A stretch of DNA of 64,000 nt from Bacillus sp. ZZV12-4809 (GTDB taxonomy: Bacteria > Bacillota > Bacilli > Bacillales > Cytobacillaceae): positions 1 through 64,000 of the forward strand of contig NZ_VCRN01000001.1 in the NCBI RefSeq assembly GCF_009849585.1, given 5' to 3'. The notes under the pieces were generated by a model. That model was not told the DNA's origin, did not search any database, and saw only the letters and a list, made by a program, of their open reading frames with translations. Made by a program: the position numbers and the translations under genes. Positions 1-8,097 of the stretch are shown piece by piece. How positions within the stretch are numbered: the first letter of the stretch is position 1; every line of letters starts with the position of its first letter.

Positions 1-171
1 TATTAGCCCCGGTTTCCCGGAGTTACCCCAGTCTTACAGGCAGGTTGCCCACGTGTTACTCACCCGTCCGCCGCTGACTTCAGGGAGCAAGCTCCCATCT
101 GTCCGCTCGACTTGCATGTATTAGGCACGCCGCCAGCGTTCGTCCTGAGCCAGGATCAAACTCTCCATATA
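1..171 (-). rRNA. 16S ribosomal RNA, 5' end (partial)
   Basis: Read on the minus strand this is the first ~170 nt of a bacterial 16S rRNA. It contains the universal forward-primer site AGAGTTTGATCCTGGCTCAG (164 down to 145) and the CATGCAAGTCGAGCG segment, followed by variable region V1. The mature 5' end is placed near 171 by analogy with E. coli numbering. The gene runs off the left edge, so the rest of the rrn operon lies outside. The V1 sequence and flanking stems resemble Cytobacillus/Bacillus firmus-type 16S genes (from memory, not a search). Confidence 0.97.
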
Positions 172-301
172 AGAGTTGATATAGCTCGATTGTCTTTTCG
201 AAAAAGACTAATGATTAAACGTTGACGTTTTGTTCGTTCAGTTTTCAAAGATCAATTTCTCTTTGTTATATTTTACCTAATCGCCCAGAAGCGACTTTAC
301 T

Positions 302-331
302 AATATAACATGTGTTGTTTTTAACTGTCAA
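302..331 (-). promoter_or_regulatory. rrn promoter P2
   Basis: On the minus strand there is a -35 TTGACA (326-331) and a -10 TATATT (302-307) with an 18-nt spacer, about 130 nt upstream of the mature 16S end. The leader between it and 16S contains TTGATCTTTGAAAACTGAAC (complement of 238-257), the conserved pre-16S leader sequence of Bacillus rrn operons. Confidence 0.85.
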
Positions 332-397
332 CACTTTTTTAAAAATTATCCGCCGTCTGTGAAAATGTTTTTCGTTCATATCGCAGCGACGGATATA

Positions 398-426
398 AAT
401 ATAACAAGGATTTAAATAAAGGTCAA
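398..426 (-). promoter_or_regulatory. rrn promoter P1
   Basis: A second sigma-A promoter lies upstream of P2 on the minus strand: -35 TTGACC (421-426), 17-nt spacer, -10 TATATT (398-403). Tandem promoters are normal for Bacillus rRNA operons. It begins only 17 nt beyond the stop codon of ygxA. Confidence 0.8.
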
Positions 427-443
427 TAGCTTTTAAAACTTTT

Positions 444-1319
444 TTACGATAATTTTTTTTTGAGTTTGTAATACCGGTGATAAATTCCCTGGCCTTTTGT
501 TTCTATGTTTACTACCTCTATGAAATGCTTATCGATTAAATACTCCAGAAGCATGCTTAAGTCAACTGCATACAGACGAAGTTCATCATGGTTCATAATA
601 TCGTGGATGGACCATTCTTCTTTCTCAAGAAGCACATCTGTCAGATGGCTTATTCCCTGTTTGGTTCTTGAATGAATTAAAAATTCACTTGCCAGGAACA
701 GCAGCTCCAGCCTTTTTTCAAGAGGCTCCTGGCTATTTACCAATTCTTCATATAGTTTCATTATTTCAGGTTCAATTTGCTTCACCTGATTCCAGACAGT
801 TACTTCCGGATGGAATCCATTTTCGATAACAGCAAGCCTGGCCAAATGATGAAGGGAATGAACAATATGGTTATAGGCATCGAAATAATGACGATTTTCA
901 AAGAAGGCTTTTCCATCCATATATCGCCTGATCAGCTTGGCAAACTCAAGCCCCATTTTTAATTTTCGTCCATAGAACGGAAATTCTCTTAATTCCACCT
1001 TCAGGTTATGAATATATTCATTTCGATCAAATAAAACTTTTCCATTATAAAGCCAGTCAAAGATCTTTCGGTTCGACCCCAGCAGGATCCATTCGCGGAG
1101 CTGCTTATCGGTCACAATATGAAGAGCTGCTTTTTTATCTTTATATGTGTAATGTTTAACAAATACAGGTTCATCGGCTTCCTCAACAAGGATTAGCAGT
1201 ACAGCATCAAATGTATCAGTAGCAGGAATAGCCTTATGCATTTTTTCGGTCATAATCACGCCTAGAGTGTTTGTCTGGCTTGCCCGTTCCTGGTATATAG
1301 GACGGAGAATATCTTCCAT
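444..1319 (-). CDS. ygxA: YgxA-like nucleotidyltransferase-fold protein
   Basis: A soluble protein of about 291 residues, co-directional with and just upstream of the rRNA operon, which is exactly where ygxA lies before rrnD in B. subtilis. The N-terminal half (about residues 1-120) resembles a nucleotidyltransferase-like domain; the C-terminal half is helical. No signal peptide or membrane segment is visible. Two adjacent ATG codons follow GGAGG; the second (1319) has the better spacing of 7 nt. The biochemical role is not established, so the identification rests on synteny, length and remembered sequence similarity. Confidence 0.85.
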   Translation of the reverse strand: MEDILRPIYQERASQTNTLGVIMTEKMHKAIPATDTFDAVLLILVEEADEPVFVKHYTYKDKKAALHIVTDKQLREWILLGSNRKIFDWLYNGKVLFDRNEYIHNLKVELREFPFYGRKLKMGLEFAKLIRRYMDGKAFFENRHYFDAYNHIVHSLHHLARLAVIENGFHPEVTVWNQVKQIEPEIMKLYEELVNSQEPLEKRLELLFLASEFLIHSRTKQGISHLTDVLLEKEEWSIHDIMNHDELRLYAVDLSMLLEYLIDKHFIEVVNIETKGQGIYHRYYKLKKKLS

Positions 1320-1469
1320 CATAATTCCTCCATTTTATTGATAGCGTATATCTTCGACAATTATAAATGAAATCCTTCCTAAAGGTGAGACATTTTTCGA
1401 CACCATTCTATATTAATATTTATTTCAGCAAAAGGAGTGTGGTATAGTTAGGTTTTAGGAGGGAGCAGT

Positions 1470-1826
1470 ATGGCTAAGTACTCAAATAAAATCAATAAGA
1501 TTCGAACATTTGCCCTTAGTTTAATTTTTATCGGATTTATCGTTATGTATCTCGGAATATTCTTTAGGAATTCCGCTCTTCTCATGACAATATTTATGCT
1601 TCTTGGGATGCTCTGCATTCTCGCGAGCACCGGTGTTTATTTTTGGATCGGCATGCTATCAACAAAAACCGTGCAGGTGGTTTGCCCTAACTGCGGAAAA
1701 CACACCAAGATGCTCGGCCGCGTTGATATGTGCATGTACTGTAATGAACCTTTGACGCTTGATCCAAATCTCGAGGGCGTTGAATTTGATGAAAAATACA
1801 ACAAAAAAAATACGAAGCAGAGCTGA
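1470..1826 (+). CDS. ygzB: YgzB, UPF0295 membrane protein
   Basis: A 118-residue protein with two hydrophobic segments near residues 15-35 and 42-65, then a cytosolic tail carrying CPNC (about 73-76) and CMYC (about 89-92). These form a probable four-cysteine zinc site. Length and layout match the UPF0295 family (YgzB), whose function is unknown. An AGGAGGG site precedes the ATG, and a TATAGT -10 hexamer (1443-1448) lies just upstream without a convincing -35. The gene is convergent with perR, with separate terminators between them. Confidence 0.88.
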   Translation: MAKYSNKINKIRTFALSLIFIGFIVMYLGIFFRNSALLMTIFMLLGMLCILASTGVYFWIGMLSTKTVQVVCPNCGKHTKMLGRVDMCMYCNEPLTLDPNLEGVEFDEKYNKKNTKQS

Positions 1827-1859
1827 ATCATCTCTTGCTTCCATATCCATGTACTGAAA

Positions 1860-1892
1860 TGACCGGCTTTCCAATAGCCGGTTTTTTATTTG
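1860..1892 (+). terminator. ygzB terminator
   Basis: Stem ACCGGCT (1862-1868) pairs with AGCCGGT (1876-1882), followed by six T residues. It lies 35 nt after the ygzB stop codon. Confidence 0.85.
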
Positions 1893-1894
1893 AA

Positions 1895-1933
1895 TAAAAA
1901 TAAAAAAGCTGACAGCACAGCGCCGGCAGCTTT
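1895..1933 (-). terminator. perR terminator
   Basis: On the minus strand stem AAAGCTG/CAGCTTT (1927-1933 with 1905-1911) is followed by a T-rich tract. It sits directly after the perR stop codon. Confidence 0.7.
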
Positions 1934-1941
1934 AAAAATTA

Positions 1942-2379
1942 TTAATGAGCTTCTTTGCTTGCACAATCTGGACATGTTCCGTAAATCTCCATTCTATGAT
2001 GGCTGATTTTAAAACCTGTTACATGCGAAGCAAGGTGTTCTACTTCATCCAGGCCAGGATAGTGGAAATCTACAATCTTCCCGCAGCTTTCACAAATGAC
2101 ATGATAATGATGAGTAGTTACAAAATCGAAGCGGCTCGATGCATCACCATATGTCAGTTCCTTTACCAGGCCAACCTCACGGAATACTCGTAAATTATTG
2201 TAAACTGTGGCCACACTCATATTCGGGAATTTTCCCTCTAATGCTTTGTAAATATCGTCAGCAGTCGGGTGTGACATGGAGTTTATTAAATATTCAAGTA
2301 TCGCATGACGCTGCGGAGTGATACGTACTCCAGTGTCTTTTAAAGTATCCAGCGCCTCTTTTAATTCCATATGCGCCAC
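1942..2379 (-). CDS. perR: Peroxide stress regulator PerR
   Basis: A Fur-family metalloregulator that represses peroxide-defence genes. From the GTG at 2379 the protein is 145 residues, the B. subtilis length. The regulatory metal ligands H37, D85, H91, H93 and D104 and the zinc cysteines C96, C99, C136 and C139 then fall at their B. subtilis numbers. This GTG has AAGAGGTG seven nt upstream; the ATG at 2385 is too close to that site. A PerR box overlaps the promoter, indicating autoregulation. bcp, a peroxiredoxin gene, lies nearby on the same strand. Confidence 0.97.
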   Translation of the reverse strand: MAHMELKEALDTLKDTGVRITPQRHAILEYLINSMSHPTADDIYKALEGKFPNMSVATVYNNLRVFREVGLVKELTYGDASSRFDFVTTHHYHVICESCGKIVDFHYPGLDEVEHLASHVTGFKISHHRMEIYGTCPDCASKEAH

Positions 2380-2414
2380 CGCCATGCACCTCTTTTCCAA
2401 CAAATATTATTACT

Positions 2415-2461
2415 TTATAATCTTTATAAATAGTGTACTAATCTTTTACCACATTTGTCAA
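2415..2461 (-). promoter_or_regulatory. perR promoter with PerR box
   Basis: Minus-strand -35 TTGACA (2456-2461) and -10 TACACT (2432-2437), 18-nt spacer. A PerR box TTATAATCTTTATAA (2415-2429) covers the expected start of transcription. It differs from the consensus TTATAATNATTATAA at one position, so PerR probably represses its own gene. Confidence 0.85.
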
Positions 2462-2487
2462 TATTACAAACACCTCAATAGAGGGAA

Positions 2488-3045
2488 TCAGCTCTTTTCA
2501 TCGTGCAGTGATTGTTCACCAGTGCCCAAATGGTGATTCACAACTCGCGCAGCAACAAACAGCAGATCAGAAAGCCGGTTCAGATAGACTAAAACGAGCG
2601 GATTAATTTCTTCACCGAGTGACACTGCACGTCGTTCCGCTCTTCTGACAACGGTTCGCGCTACATGGAATGCCGCTCCTGAAGGATGACCGCCAGGCAA
2701 AATAAAGTTATTAAGTGCTGTAAGATCAGCTTCCCACTCATCAATTTGCTTTTCCATGAAGGTGATATCCTCTTGCTTTATCGTCCATTTGACTTTTTTT
2801 CCTGCGGGGGTTGCCAATTCTGCTCCTGCGTTGAACAAGTCTGTCTGCACCTTATGAAATACCTGTTCCGCTTTTTCCTTACCGCTGAAATACTCGCTTC
2901 TCAAATGGCTTAATGCCATTCCAATCATGGAATTCGCCTCATCACATGAACCATATGCCTCTACGCGGATGTCATTCTTACTGACCCGCTGTCCATATAT
3001 TAGTGACGTTGTCCCGTTATCCCCCGTTTTGGTATAGATTCTCAT
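2488..3045 (-). CDS. ATP:cob(I)alamin adenosyltransferase, PduO type
   Basis: Transfers the adenosyl group of ATP to cob(I)alamin, making adenosylcobalamin. The N-terminus MRIYTKTGDNGTTSLIYG is the PduO-family ATP-binding P-loop. RTVVRRAERR and NPLVLVYLNRLSDLLF near the C-terminus are the other conserved blocks. Length is 185 residues from the ATG at 3045, which has AGAGGG eight nt upstream; an in-frame TTG at 3063 lacks a site. It starts one nt after the stop codon of the upstream dehydrogenase, so translation is probably coupled. B. subtilis YvqK is the same family, but this locus is not its usual place. Confidence 0.93.
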   Translation of the reverse strand: MRIYTKTGDNGTTSLIYGQRVSKNDIRVEAYGSCDEANSMIGMALSHLRSEYFSGKEKAEQVFHKVQTDLFNAGAELATPAGKKVKWTIKQEDITFMEKQIDEWEADLTALNNFILPGGHPSGAAFHVARTVVRRAERRAVSLGEEINPLVLVYLNRLSDLLFVAARVVNHHLGTGEQSLHDEKS

Positions 3046-3046
3046 T

Positions 3047-3997
3047 TCAATACCCTCTTTCAAGATCGATCACATTCATATAATCTTTGTTATTTTTTAT
3101 ATATGTATGAAGGTTATGCTTAAAAATTTCAAAAGATCTCGGTAAATAGTTTTTAGTTCGGCTTGACAGATGTGGTGTGACTGTGACATTCTCCATACTC
3201 CAGAAGGGATGCCCCTCAGGCAGAGGCTCATTTTCAAAAACGTCCAGATAGGCATGTGAAAGCTGGTTTTTTTCAAGGGCGGATAGCAGCACTTTCTCCT
3301 CAACGAGATCTCCTCTTCCAATATTCATAAACACAGCAGAATCCTTCATAGCAATAAAATGCTCTTCTTTTAACAGATGTTTCGTTTCAGGCGTACTGGG
3401 AAGGATTGAAACGATAAAATCAGCTTCAGGAAGGATCTGGGTAAGCCCGCTGACAGGATAAATACCATCCGTCCATGGATTTTCCCGTCCGTTCCTATTC
3501 ACTCCAGCCACTTTCATACCAAAACATTTTGCGAGTCTTGCTATCTCTCCCCCTATTGCACCTACACCAATGATTAATAATGTTTTTCCATGAAGCTCTT
3601 CTATTGGCAGATTACGATTCCAGACTCTCGCCTTTTCGTTTTCCATCAGCAATGCCTTCTGTTTAACATGCCCTAACATAGTGCCAAGTGCAAATTCAGC
3701 CATGGGGATTTTATGGATTCCTCTTGCATTTGTAATTAAGATGCCTTTCTCCTTGCAGGATTTCAATGGCATTTCATCCATTCCCGCAGACATCACCATA
3801 ATCCACTTTAGTTTTGTTGTTTTATTTATATGTTCCTCTGTCAGATCTTCTCCATAAGTAATAAATACTTCAGCACTAAAAAAGGATTCCCCCGCAGCTT
3901 CTATTCCGTCAAAAAACAGGAATTCTCCCTCAGGGAAATCCCGAACTACCTCCTGACTCAGCTCTTCGGGAGGCATAATGGAAGACACAATATTCAT
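3047..3997 (-). CDS. D-isomer-specific 2-hydroxyacid dehydrogenase family protein
   Basis: An NAD(P)-dependent oxidoreductase of about 316 residues. The nucleotide-binding motif GVGAIGGEIA is near residue 140. The later family blocks are visible: KDSAVFMNIGRGDLVEE (arginine of the NIGRG motif) and VTPHLSSRT, whose histidine is the catalytic base. Start chosen at 3997, after GGAGTGG; an upstream in-frame start lacks a ribosome site. The substrate cannot be told from sequence; glyoxylate/hydroxypyruvate or other 2-keto acids are usual. It forms a two-gene unit with the cobalamin adenosyltransferase. Confidence 0.88.
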   Translation of the reverse strand: MNIVSSIMPPEELSQEVVRDFPEGEFLFFDGIEAAGESFFSAEVFITYGEDLTEEHINKTTKLKWIMVMSAGMDEMPLKSCKEKGILITNARGIHKIPMAEFALGTMLGHVKQKALLMENEKARVWNRNLPIEELHGKTLLIIGVGAIGGEIARLAKCFGMKVAGVNRNGRENPWTDGIYPVSGLTQILPEADFIVSILPSTPETKHLLKEEHFIAMKDSAVFMNIGRGDLVEEKVLLSALEKNQLSHAYLDVFENEPLPEGHPFWSMENVTVTPHLSSRTKNYLPRSFEIFKHNLHTYIKNNKDYMNVIDLERGY

Positions 3998-4054
3998 AAA
4001 CACCACTCCAGCATTGTTTTGTTCATCATACCACCCATCGATCAAAGGAAAAAA

Positions 4055-4090
4055 TAATAAAAAAAACGAACCTGTTCAGGTCCGTTTCAA
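4055..4090 (-). terminator. Terminator after bcp
   Basis: Minus-strand hairpin ACGGACCTG/CAGGTTCGT (4068-4088, one mismatch) followed by an uninterrupted T tract. It lies between bcp and the dehydrogenase gene and would end bcp transcription. Confidence 0.65.
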
Positions 4091-4188
4091 TAAAGTATCT
4101 GAGGAGGTATGCCCTAATACAATGATATGCAAAACTTGTTCTTCGGAATGGACAAAAGCCTTGTTCCGATAAAAAATAGGCAACCTAT

Positions 4189-4665
4189 TTAAGGCTGGGT
4201 CAAATTCTCCCTGATATACTCAAGCGCCTCCTCGACATGACCCTTGACCTTTACCTTGCGCCATTCTTTCACGAGCTTGCCTTCCTGGTCAATAATAAAG
4301 GTTGAACGCTCAATACCCATATATTCTTTCCCGAAGTTCTTTTTCAATTTCCATACACCGTACGCTTCTGCAGCTTCATGGTCTTCATCTGCAAGGAGCA
4401 GGAAAGGCAGACCATGCTTTTCAATAAACTTTTCATGTCTGCTGAGCGGATCAGGGCTTACACCTAAAACGACTGCATTCACATCTGCAAAATTCTGATG
4501 CTGGTCCCTGAAATCACATGCCTGAGTCGTGCAGCCAGGCGTCATGTCTTTCGGGTAAAAATAAAGCACAACATTCTTCCCGCGGTAATCTGATAATTTT
4601 ACCTTTTCACCATTGCTGGATTCGAGCTCAAAATCTGGAGCCGTTTTACCGATTTCAATTGTCAT
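4189..4665 (-). CDS. bcp: Thioredoxin-dependent peroxiredoxin Bcp
   Basis: An atypical 2-Cys/1-Cys peroxiredoxin of the AhpC/TSA superfamily that reduces hydroperoxides at the expense of thioredoxin. The conserved block YFYPKDMTPGCTTQACDF carries the peroxidatic C45 and the resolving C50. The length of 158 residues is typical. Start set at the second ATG (4665), seven nt from AGGGGG and matching the MTIEIG start of B. subtilis YgaF. Its place near perR is conserved in B. subtilis, consistent with a peroxide-defence role. Confidence 0.95.
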   Translation of the reverse strand: MTIEIGKTAPDFELESSNGEKVKLSDYRGKNVVLYFYPKDMTPGCTTQACDFRDQHQNFADVNAVVLGVSPDPLSRHEKFIEKHGLPFLLLADEDHEAAEAYGVWKLKKNFGKEYMGIERSTFIIDQEGKLVKEWRKVKVKGHVEEALEYIRENLTQP

Positions 4666-4736
4666 TTTCATTCCCCCTGTTGAATAGGTTTCTTACTCTA
4701 AGCCTATCCAACTTTGCGGCCAAAAACAACTGATAT

Positions 4737-5150
4737 CTATAAAGCACGGTCACCGGCATCAAATACCACTCTGGCTACAAATGCTGCCGGGATCACATAG
4801 CCAATTAACGCTTCGAGCACCGCTATAAGCCTGCCTATTCCAACAGGACTGATATCTCCATACCCAACAGAAAAAAGGGTTACCGCACTAAAATAAAAGC
4901 CCGACTCCAGTTTCTCGAGGAAACCGGTCTCCATATAGTCGGTGCCGTCCATCAGCACCACCAGCCCATGTAAATCAAGCCAAATATAAATCAGGCCAAA
5001 CCCAATCAAAATCGTTGCATACAAACTTATGAGATACAGGAAATTCTCCATCGAAACCCATCTACCCTTTATCTTGGCTGATGAAAATAAAGTCTGCAGA
5101 CTCATGATCATGCACAGCACGATTAAAATCAGCGATAAATAAAATGCCAT
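4737..5150 (-). CDS. Two-pore-helix potassium channel family protein
   Basis: A 137-residue membrane protein: a hydrophobic N-terminal segment (about 1-22), a second (about 36-60), a pore loop with selectivity filter SVGYGD at 94-99, and a final membrane helix (about 106-132). The filter identifies a potassium-selective ion channel subunit, expected to work as a tetramer. No regulatory RCK or nucleotide-binding domain is present, so gating is unknown. ACGAGGTG precedes the ATG. It follows an ABC-2 exporter operon on the same strand, but a strong terminator separates the two. Confidence 0.88.
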   Translation of the reverse strand: MAFYLSLILIVLCMIMSLQTLFSSAKIKGRWVSMENFLYLISLYATILIGFGLIYIWLDLHGLVVLMDGTDYMETGFLEKLESGFYFSAVTLFSVGYGDISPVGIGRLIAVLEALIGYVIPAAFVARVVFDAGDRAL

Positions 5151-5257
5151 ACTGCACCTCGTTTCGAAATGCTTATCAATTCAATTATACGCATATACCC
5201 AGTCCTGTATGACAGCCTGTCTCTATAACCCCTTGCCGGATGGGAAAGGTCCGCCCA

Positions 5258-5285
5258 ATAAAAAAAGCCAGGAATTAACCCGGCT
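5258..5285 (-). terminator. Terminator of ABC-2 exporter operon
   Basis: Minus-strand stem AGCCGGG/CCTGGCT (5279-5285 with 5266-5272, one G-U pair), loop TTAATT, then seven T residues. The stem begins at the stop codon of the last permease gene. Confidence 0.85.
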
Positions 5286-6069
5286 AATTGCCCGCACCTC
5301 GATAACGCTTCACGCCTGCATTCCACGTCAGAATCGAAATGCCGAAAAATATGGTTCCGATTACAGGTGTCAAAAAGGAGTACAAAAACCATTCCTCTTT
5401 TCCCAAAAAGTATGAAGCTGGATACACGCCAACAAAGGCAAACGGAAGCACCCAGGTTAGGACGAATCGTATGACACTGTTATAAATATCAACCGGATAC
5501 CTTCCATAATTCCCGATGTTATACATCATCGGCATGATGGATGTTCTTGCATCCGCCCAAAAGCTGATACAGGCAATCATAACAAAGATGCCTCCGTATA
5601 CAAGCATTCCGCCTAACACAAATAAGAAAAATAAGATTGGGTCTGACCAGGAAATCCCTATGCCAAGTCTGTTTCCTGCATAAATCATAACTGCAATGCC
5701 CGTTACTGCACCAAATAAGGACTCAAGTTCCATCCGTTCCAATACGATTTGAAACAAACTATGAATTGGTCTGGTCAGTATCCTGTCGAGTTCCCCTTTT
5801 ACGATATACCTCTCATTGAAATCCCAAATGTTAAAGAATGAGGAAAACAGTGCATAAGGGACAAGAAAAAATCCGTAAATAAAGATGATTTCATCTCTCG
5901 TCCAGCCACCAAGCAGATTTGTATGCCCAAACACGACTAAGATAAAAATTAAGTTGACTGCCTGAAAAAGAAGATCTGAAAAGATTTCAACAAATAAATC
6001 TGCACGGTATTGCATTCTTGTTTTCATATATTGGGCGACATATTGAAAGAAAATAACTATATAAAACAT
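5284..6069 (-). CDS. ABC-2 family transporter permease (second)
   Basis: A 261-residue integral membrane protein with about six hydrophobic segments, of the DUF990/ABC2_membrane_6 type. It carries the conserved RPIHSLFQ region near residue 100, the typical ELDxxLxRP motif of this permease family. It starts three nt after the preceding permease stop, so the two are co-translated and probably pair as a heterodimeric transmembrane domain with the ATPase encoded first in the operon. Such systems are exporters; the substrate is unknown. Confidence 0.85.
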   Translation of the reverse strand: MFYIVIFFQYVAQYMKTRMQYRADLFVEIFSDLLFQAVNLIFILVVFGHTNLLGGWTRDEIIFIYGFFLVPYALFSSFFNIWDFNERYIVKGELDRILTRPIHSLFQIVLERMELESLFGAVTGIAVMIYAGNRLGIGISWSDPILFFLFVLGGMLVYGGIFVMIACISFWADARTSIMPMMYNIGNYGRYPVDIYNSVIRFVLTWVLPFAFVGVYPASYFLGKEEWFLYSFLTPVIGTIFFGISILTWNAGVKRYRGAGN

Positions 6070-6072
6070 GCG

Positions 6073-6864
6073 TCACCCTCCTTGAATAACGAGCTGTTTT
6101 TTAGCAATGATCCACAGAATCTGAATGGGTATGATCAAAATAAGAACCCAGATTCCCTGCATCATAATCGCCTGGATGGCTTCGTTGTCTGAAAAGCTAC
6201 TTGTAAAAATCATGCTCGGTACATAGCTGATACCCTGGAATGGCAGATATTTTAATACATCCTGTGCCCATAAAGGGAAAAAGCTGATAGGAATCAACAG
6301 GCCTGAAAATAGATCAATCACAACTCGTTTGGCCCGGATAAGCCCAGTATTATTATATAAGAAGAAAGTGGTAATACCTGTCAGCAAATTGATTTGCGTA
6401 TTGATAAAAAAACTTAATATAATCGATATCGCAAAGAAAACCCAGGTCGTCCAATCCGCAGAGAATTGGAGCGGAAAAATGAACGAGACGATAACCATGC
6501 CAGGAACTGAGAAAAAGAAGAGACGGAAGATCCCCTCTCCCAGCCCCTGCATGGTTTTCATGCCTAAATAATTATATGGCCGGATCAGTTCCACCGCTAC
6601 TTTTCCTTCTTTTATCTCTGCAGCCATTTCCCTGTCTATGTTATTAAAGTAAAAAGCCCTTGCCATCCACGCTACAGCCACATACGTCGACATCTGGATT
6701 ACAGACATTCCCTCAATCGCATCCTTTTCTCCATATATAGCACTCCACAAGAAATAGTAAGCGCCAATATTAATGCTGTATATCAGAATGCCTGTATAGT
6801 AATTGGTCCGGTAGGCAAGCATCATCAAAAAGCGGATCCGAATCATTTCTATATATTTATCCAC
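6073..6864 (-). CDS. ABC-2 family transporter permease (first)
   Basis: A 263-residue permease with about six membrane segments and the family motif KVAVELIRPYNYLG near residue 88. It starts at GTG (6864) with GGGGGTG upstream. The ATPase gene ends 33 nt before it and the second permease begins immediately after it. The three-gene order ATPase, permease, permease is typical of DUF990-type exporters. Nothing in sequence identifies the cargo. Confidence 0.85.
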   Translation of the reverse strand: MDKYIEMIRIRFLMMLAYRTNYYTGILIYSINIGAYYFLWSAIYGEKDAIEGMSVIQMSTYVAVAWMARAFYFNNIDREMAAEIKEGKVAVELIRPYNYLGMKTMQGLGEGIFRLFFFSVPGMVIVSFIFPLQFSADWTTWVFFAISIILSFFINTQINLLTGITTFFLYNNTGLIRAKRVVIDLFSGLLIPISFFPLWAQDVLKYLPFQGISYVPSMIFTSSFSDNEAIQAIMMQGIWVLILIIPIQILWIIAKKQLVIQGG

Positions 6865-6897
6865 AGGAACACCCCCGGATATAAATAAATCCTTTCA

Positions 6898-7905
6898 TTA
6901 AGAGATCCCCCGGTCATATATATTTCTTATGATTTCCTCTGTTGACGTTTCTTTAATATTAATGTCTTTCACCTTCAATTCGGCAACCACTTTGGCAATC
7001 AGCAGGGAGATCAATTCATCATTATCCTCTGCAAAGGCTGTAAAGATTGCTTCCTTCTCATCCTTCTCCCATTTCACTTCCGATGTAGCCGTTATTTGGT
7101 TTAAGTCGTTCAGGGTCACATCTTCAAGGAATTGGAATTCTATTTCCTTCCCTTCTCCCCATTTTTCCTTCAGGCTTTTCAATGCCCCGTCATAAATGAT
7201 TTTTCCCTCATCCAGCATAACCACGCGTTCGCACAGCGCCTCAATATCCGATAGGTCATGAGTCGTCAGCAGAATAGTTGTATTGTATTTTTCATTTATT
7301 TCTTTTAAAAACTCTCTGATCTTTAATTTAACAAGCACATCAAGCCCAATAGTCGGTTCATCCAGAAACAGCAGCGGCGGATTGTGGATGAGTGCCGCTG
7401 CCAGTTCACACCTCATTCGCTGCCCAAGTGACAGCTTACGGACCGGTTTATCAAGCAGAGGTTCAATATCCAATGTCTTGATAACATGTGTCATATGACT
7501 GTCGTATTGCTCATCCGAAACTTTGTACACCTTTTTAAGCAGCCTGAAGGATTCCTGAACTGCAATATCCCACCAAAGCTGAGATCTCTGGCCGAAAACA
7601 ACGCCAATCGTGCTCACGAATGTCTCGCGGTCTTTATGCGGATTCATTCCATTCACGATCACTTCACCGCTCGATGGGGTTAGGATTCCCGTCAGCATTT
7701 TAATGGTGGTTGACTTCCCTGCTCCATTTTCACCTATATACCCGACCATCTCGCCTTGCTTTACTTGAAAACTGATATTGTTCACTGCCGGGACAATCTT
7801 ATAATTCCTTGTCAGCAAGTCGCGGAAGGCACCCTTTAATCCAGAGCGGCTGGAATATGCCTTAAACTCCTTTTTTAAGTTCCGGACTGTTATTGCATCT
7901 GTCAT
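6898..7905 (-). CDS. ABC transporter ATP-binding protein (ABC-2 exporter)
   Basis: The nucleotide-binding subunit of about 335 residues. It shows Walker A GENGAGKSTTIK (about 58-69), signature LSLGQRMRCELAAAL, Walker B LLFLDEPTIGLD and the H-loop TTHDLSD. The C-terminal ~100 residues form an accessory domain, as in daunorubicin-resistance-type exporters. It is first in an operon with two permeases, transcribed divergently from gsaB. AGGAGG lies seven nt before the second of two ATGs, which was chosen. Confidence 0.93.
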   Translation of the reverse strand: MTDAITVRNLKKEFKAYSSRSGLKGAFRDLLTRNYKIVPAVNNISFQVKQGEMVGYIGENGAGKSTTIKMLTGILTPSSGEVIVNGMNPHKDRETFVSTIGVVFGQRSQLWWDIAVQESFRLLKKVYKVSDEQYDSHMTHVIKTLDIEPLLDKPVRKLSLGQRMRCELAAALIHNPPLLFLDEPTIGLDVLVKLKIREFLKEINEKYNTTILLTTHDLSDIEALCERVVMLDEGKIIYDGALKSLKEKWGEGKEIEFQFLEDVTLNDLNQITATSEVKWEKDEKEAIFTAFAEDNDELISLLIAKVVAELKVKDINIKETSTEEIIRNIYDRGIS

Positions 7906-7923
7906 CATTATTCCTCCTGCCTC

Positions 7924-7952
7924 TTAATACCCTAATGAAATAGTTTAGACAA
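7924..7952 (-). promoter_or_regulatory. Candidate promoter of ABC-2 exporter operon
   Basis: Minus-strand -35 TTGTCT (7947-7952), 17-nt spacer, -10 TATTAA (7924-7929). The predicted leader is very short and would begin just before the AGGAGG site, so this is a moderate call. Confidence 0.4.
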
Positions 7953-8097
7953 ACAGCTCATTCTTCACAACTAGATTGCTTCAATTCTTAACATTAAAAT
8001 ACAGAATACTCCGCCATCCTTCAGATTGGACGAAGTCCCTTCCAAACATGTTAAAATAATGACGGATGAATAAATGGATTTAATCAGGAGGAATAAC

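Noticed and set aside
172-443. tRNA genes beside the rRNA operon
   Set aside because: Only promoters and leader sequence are present; no cloverleaf or CCA-end structure was found.
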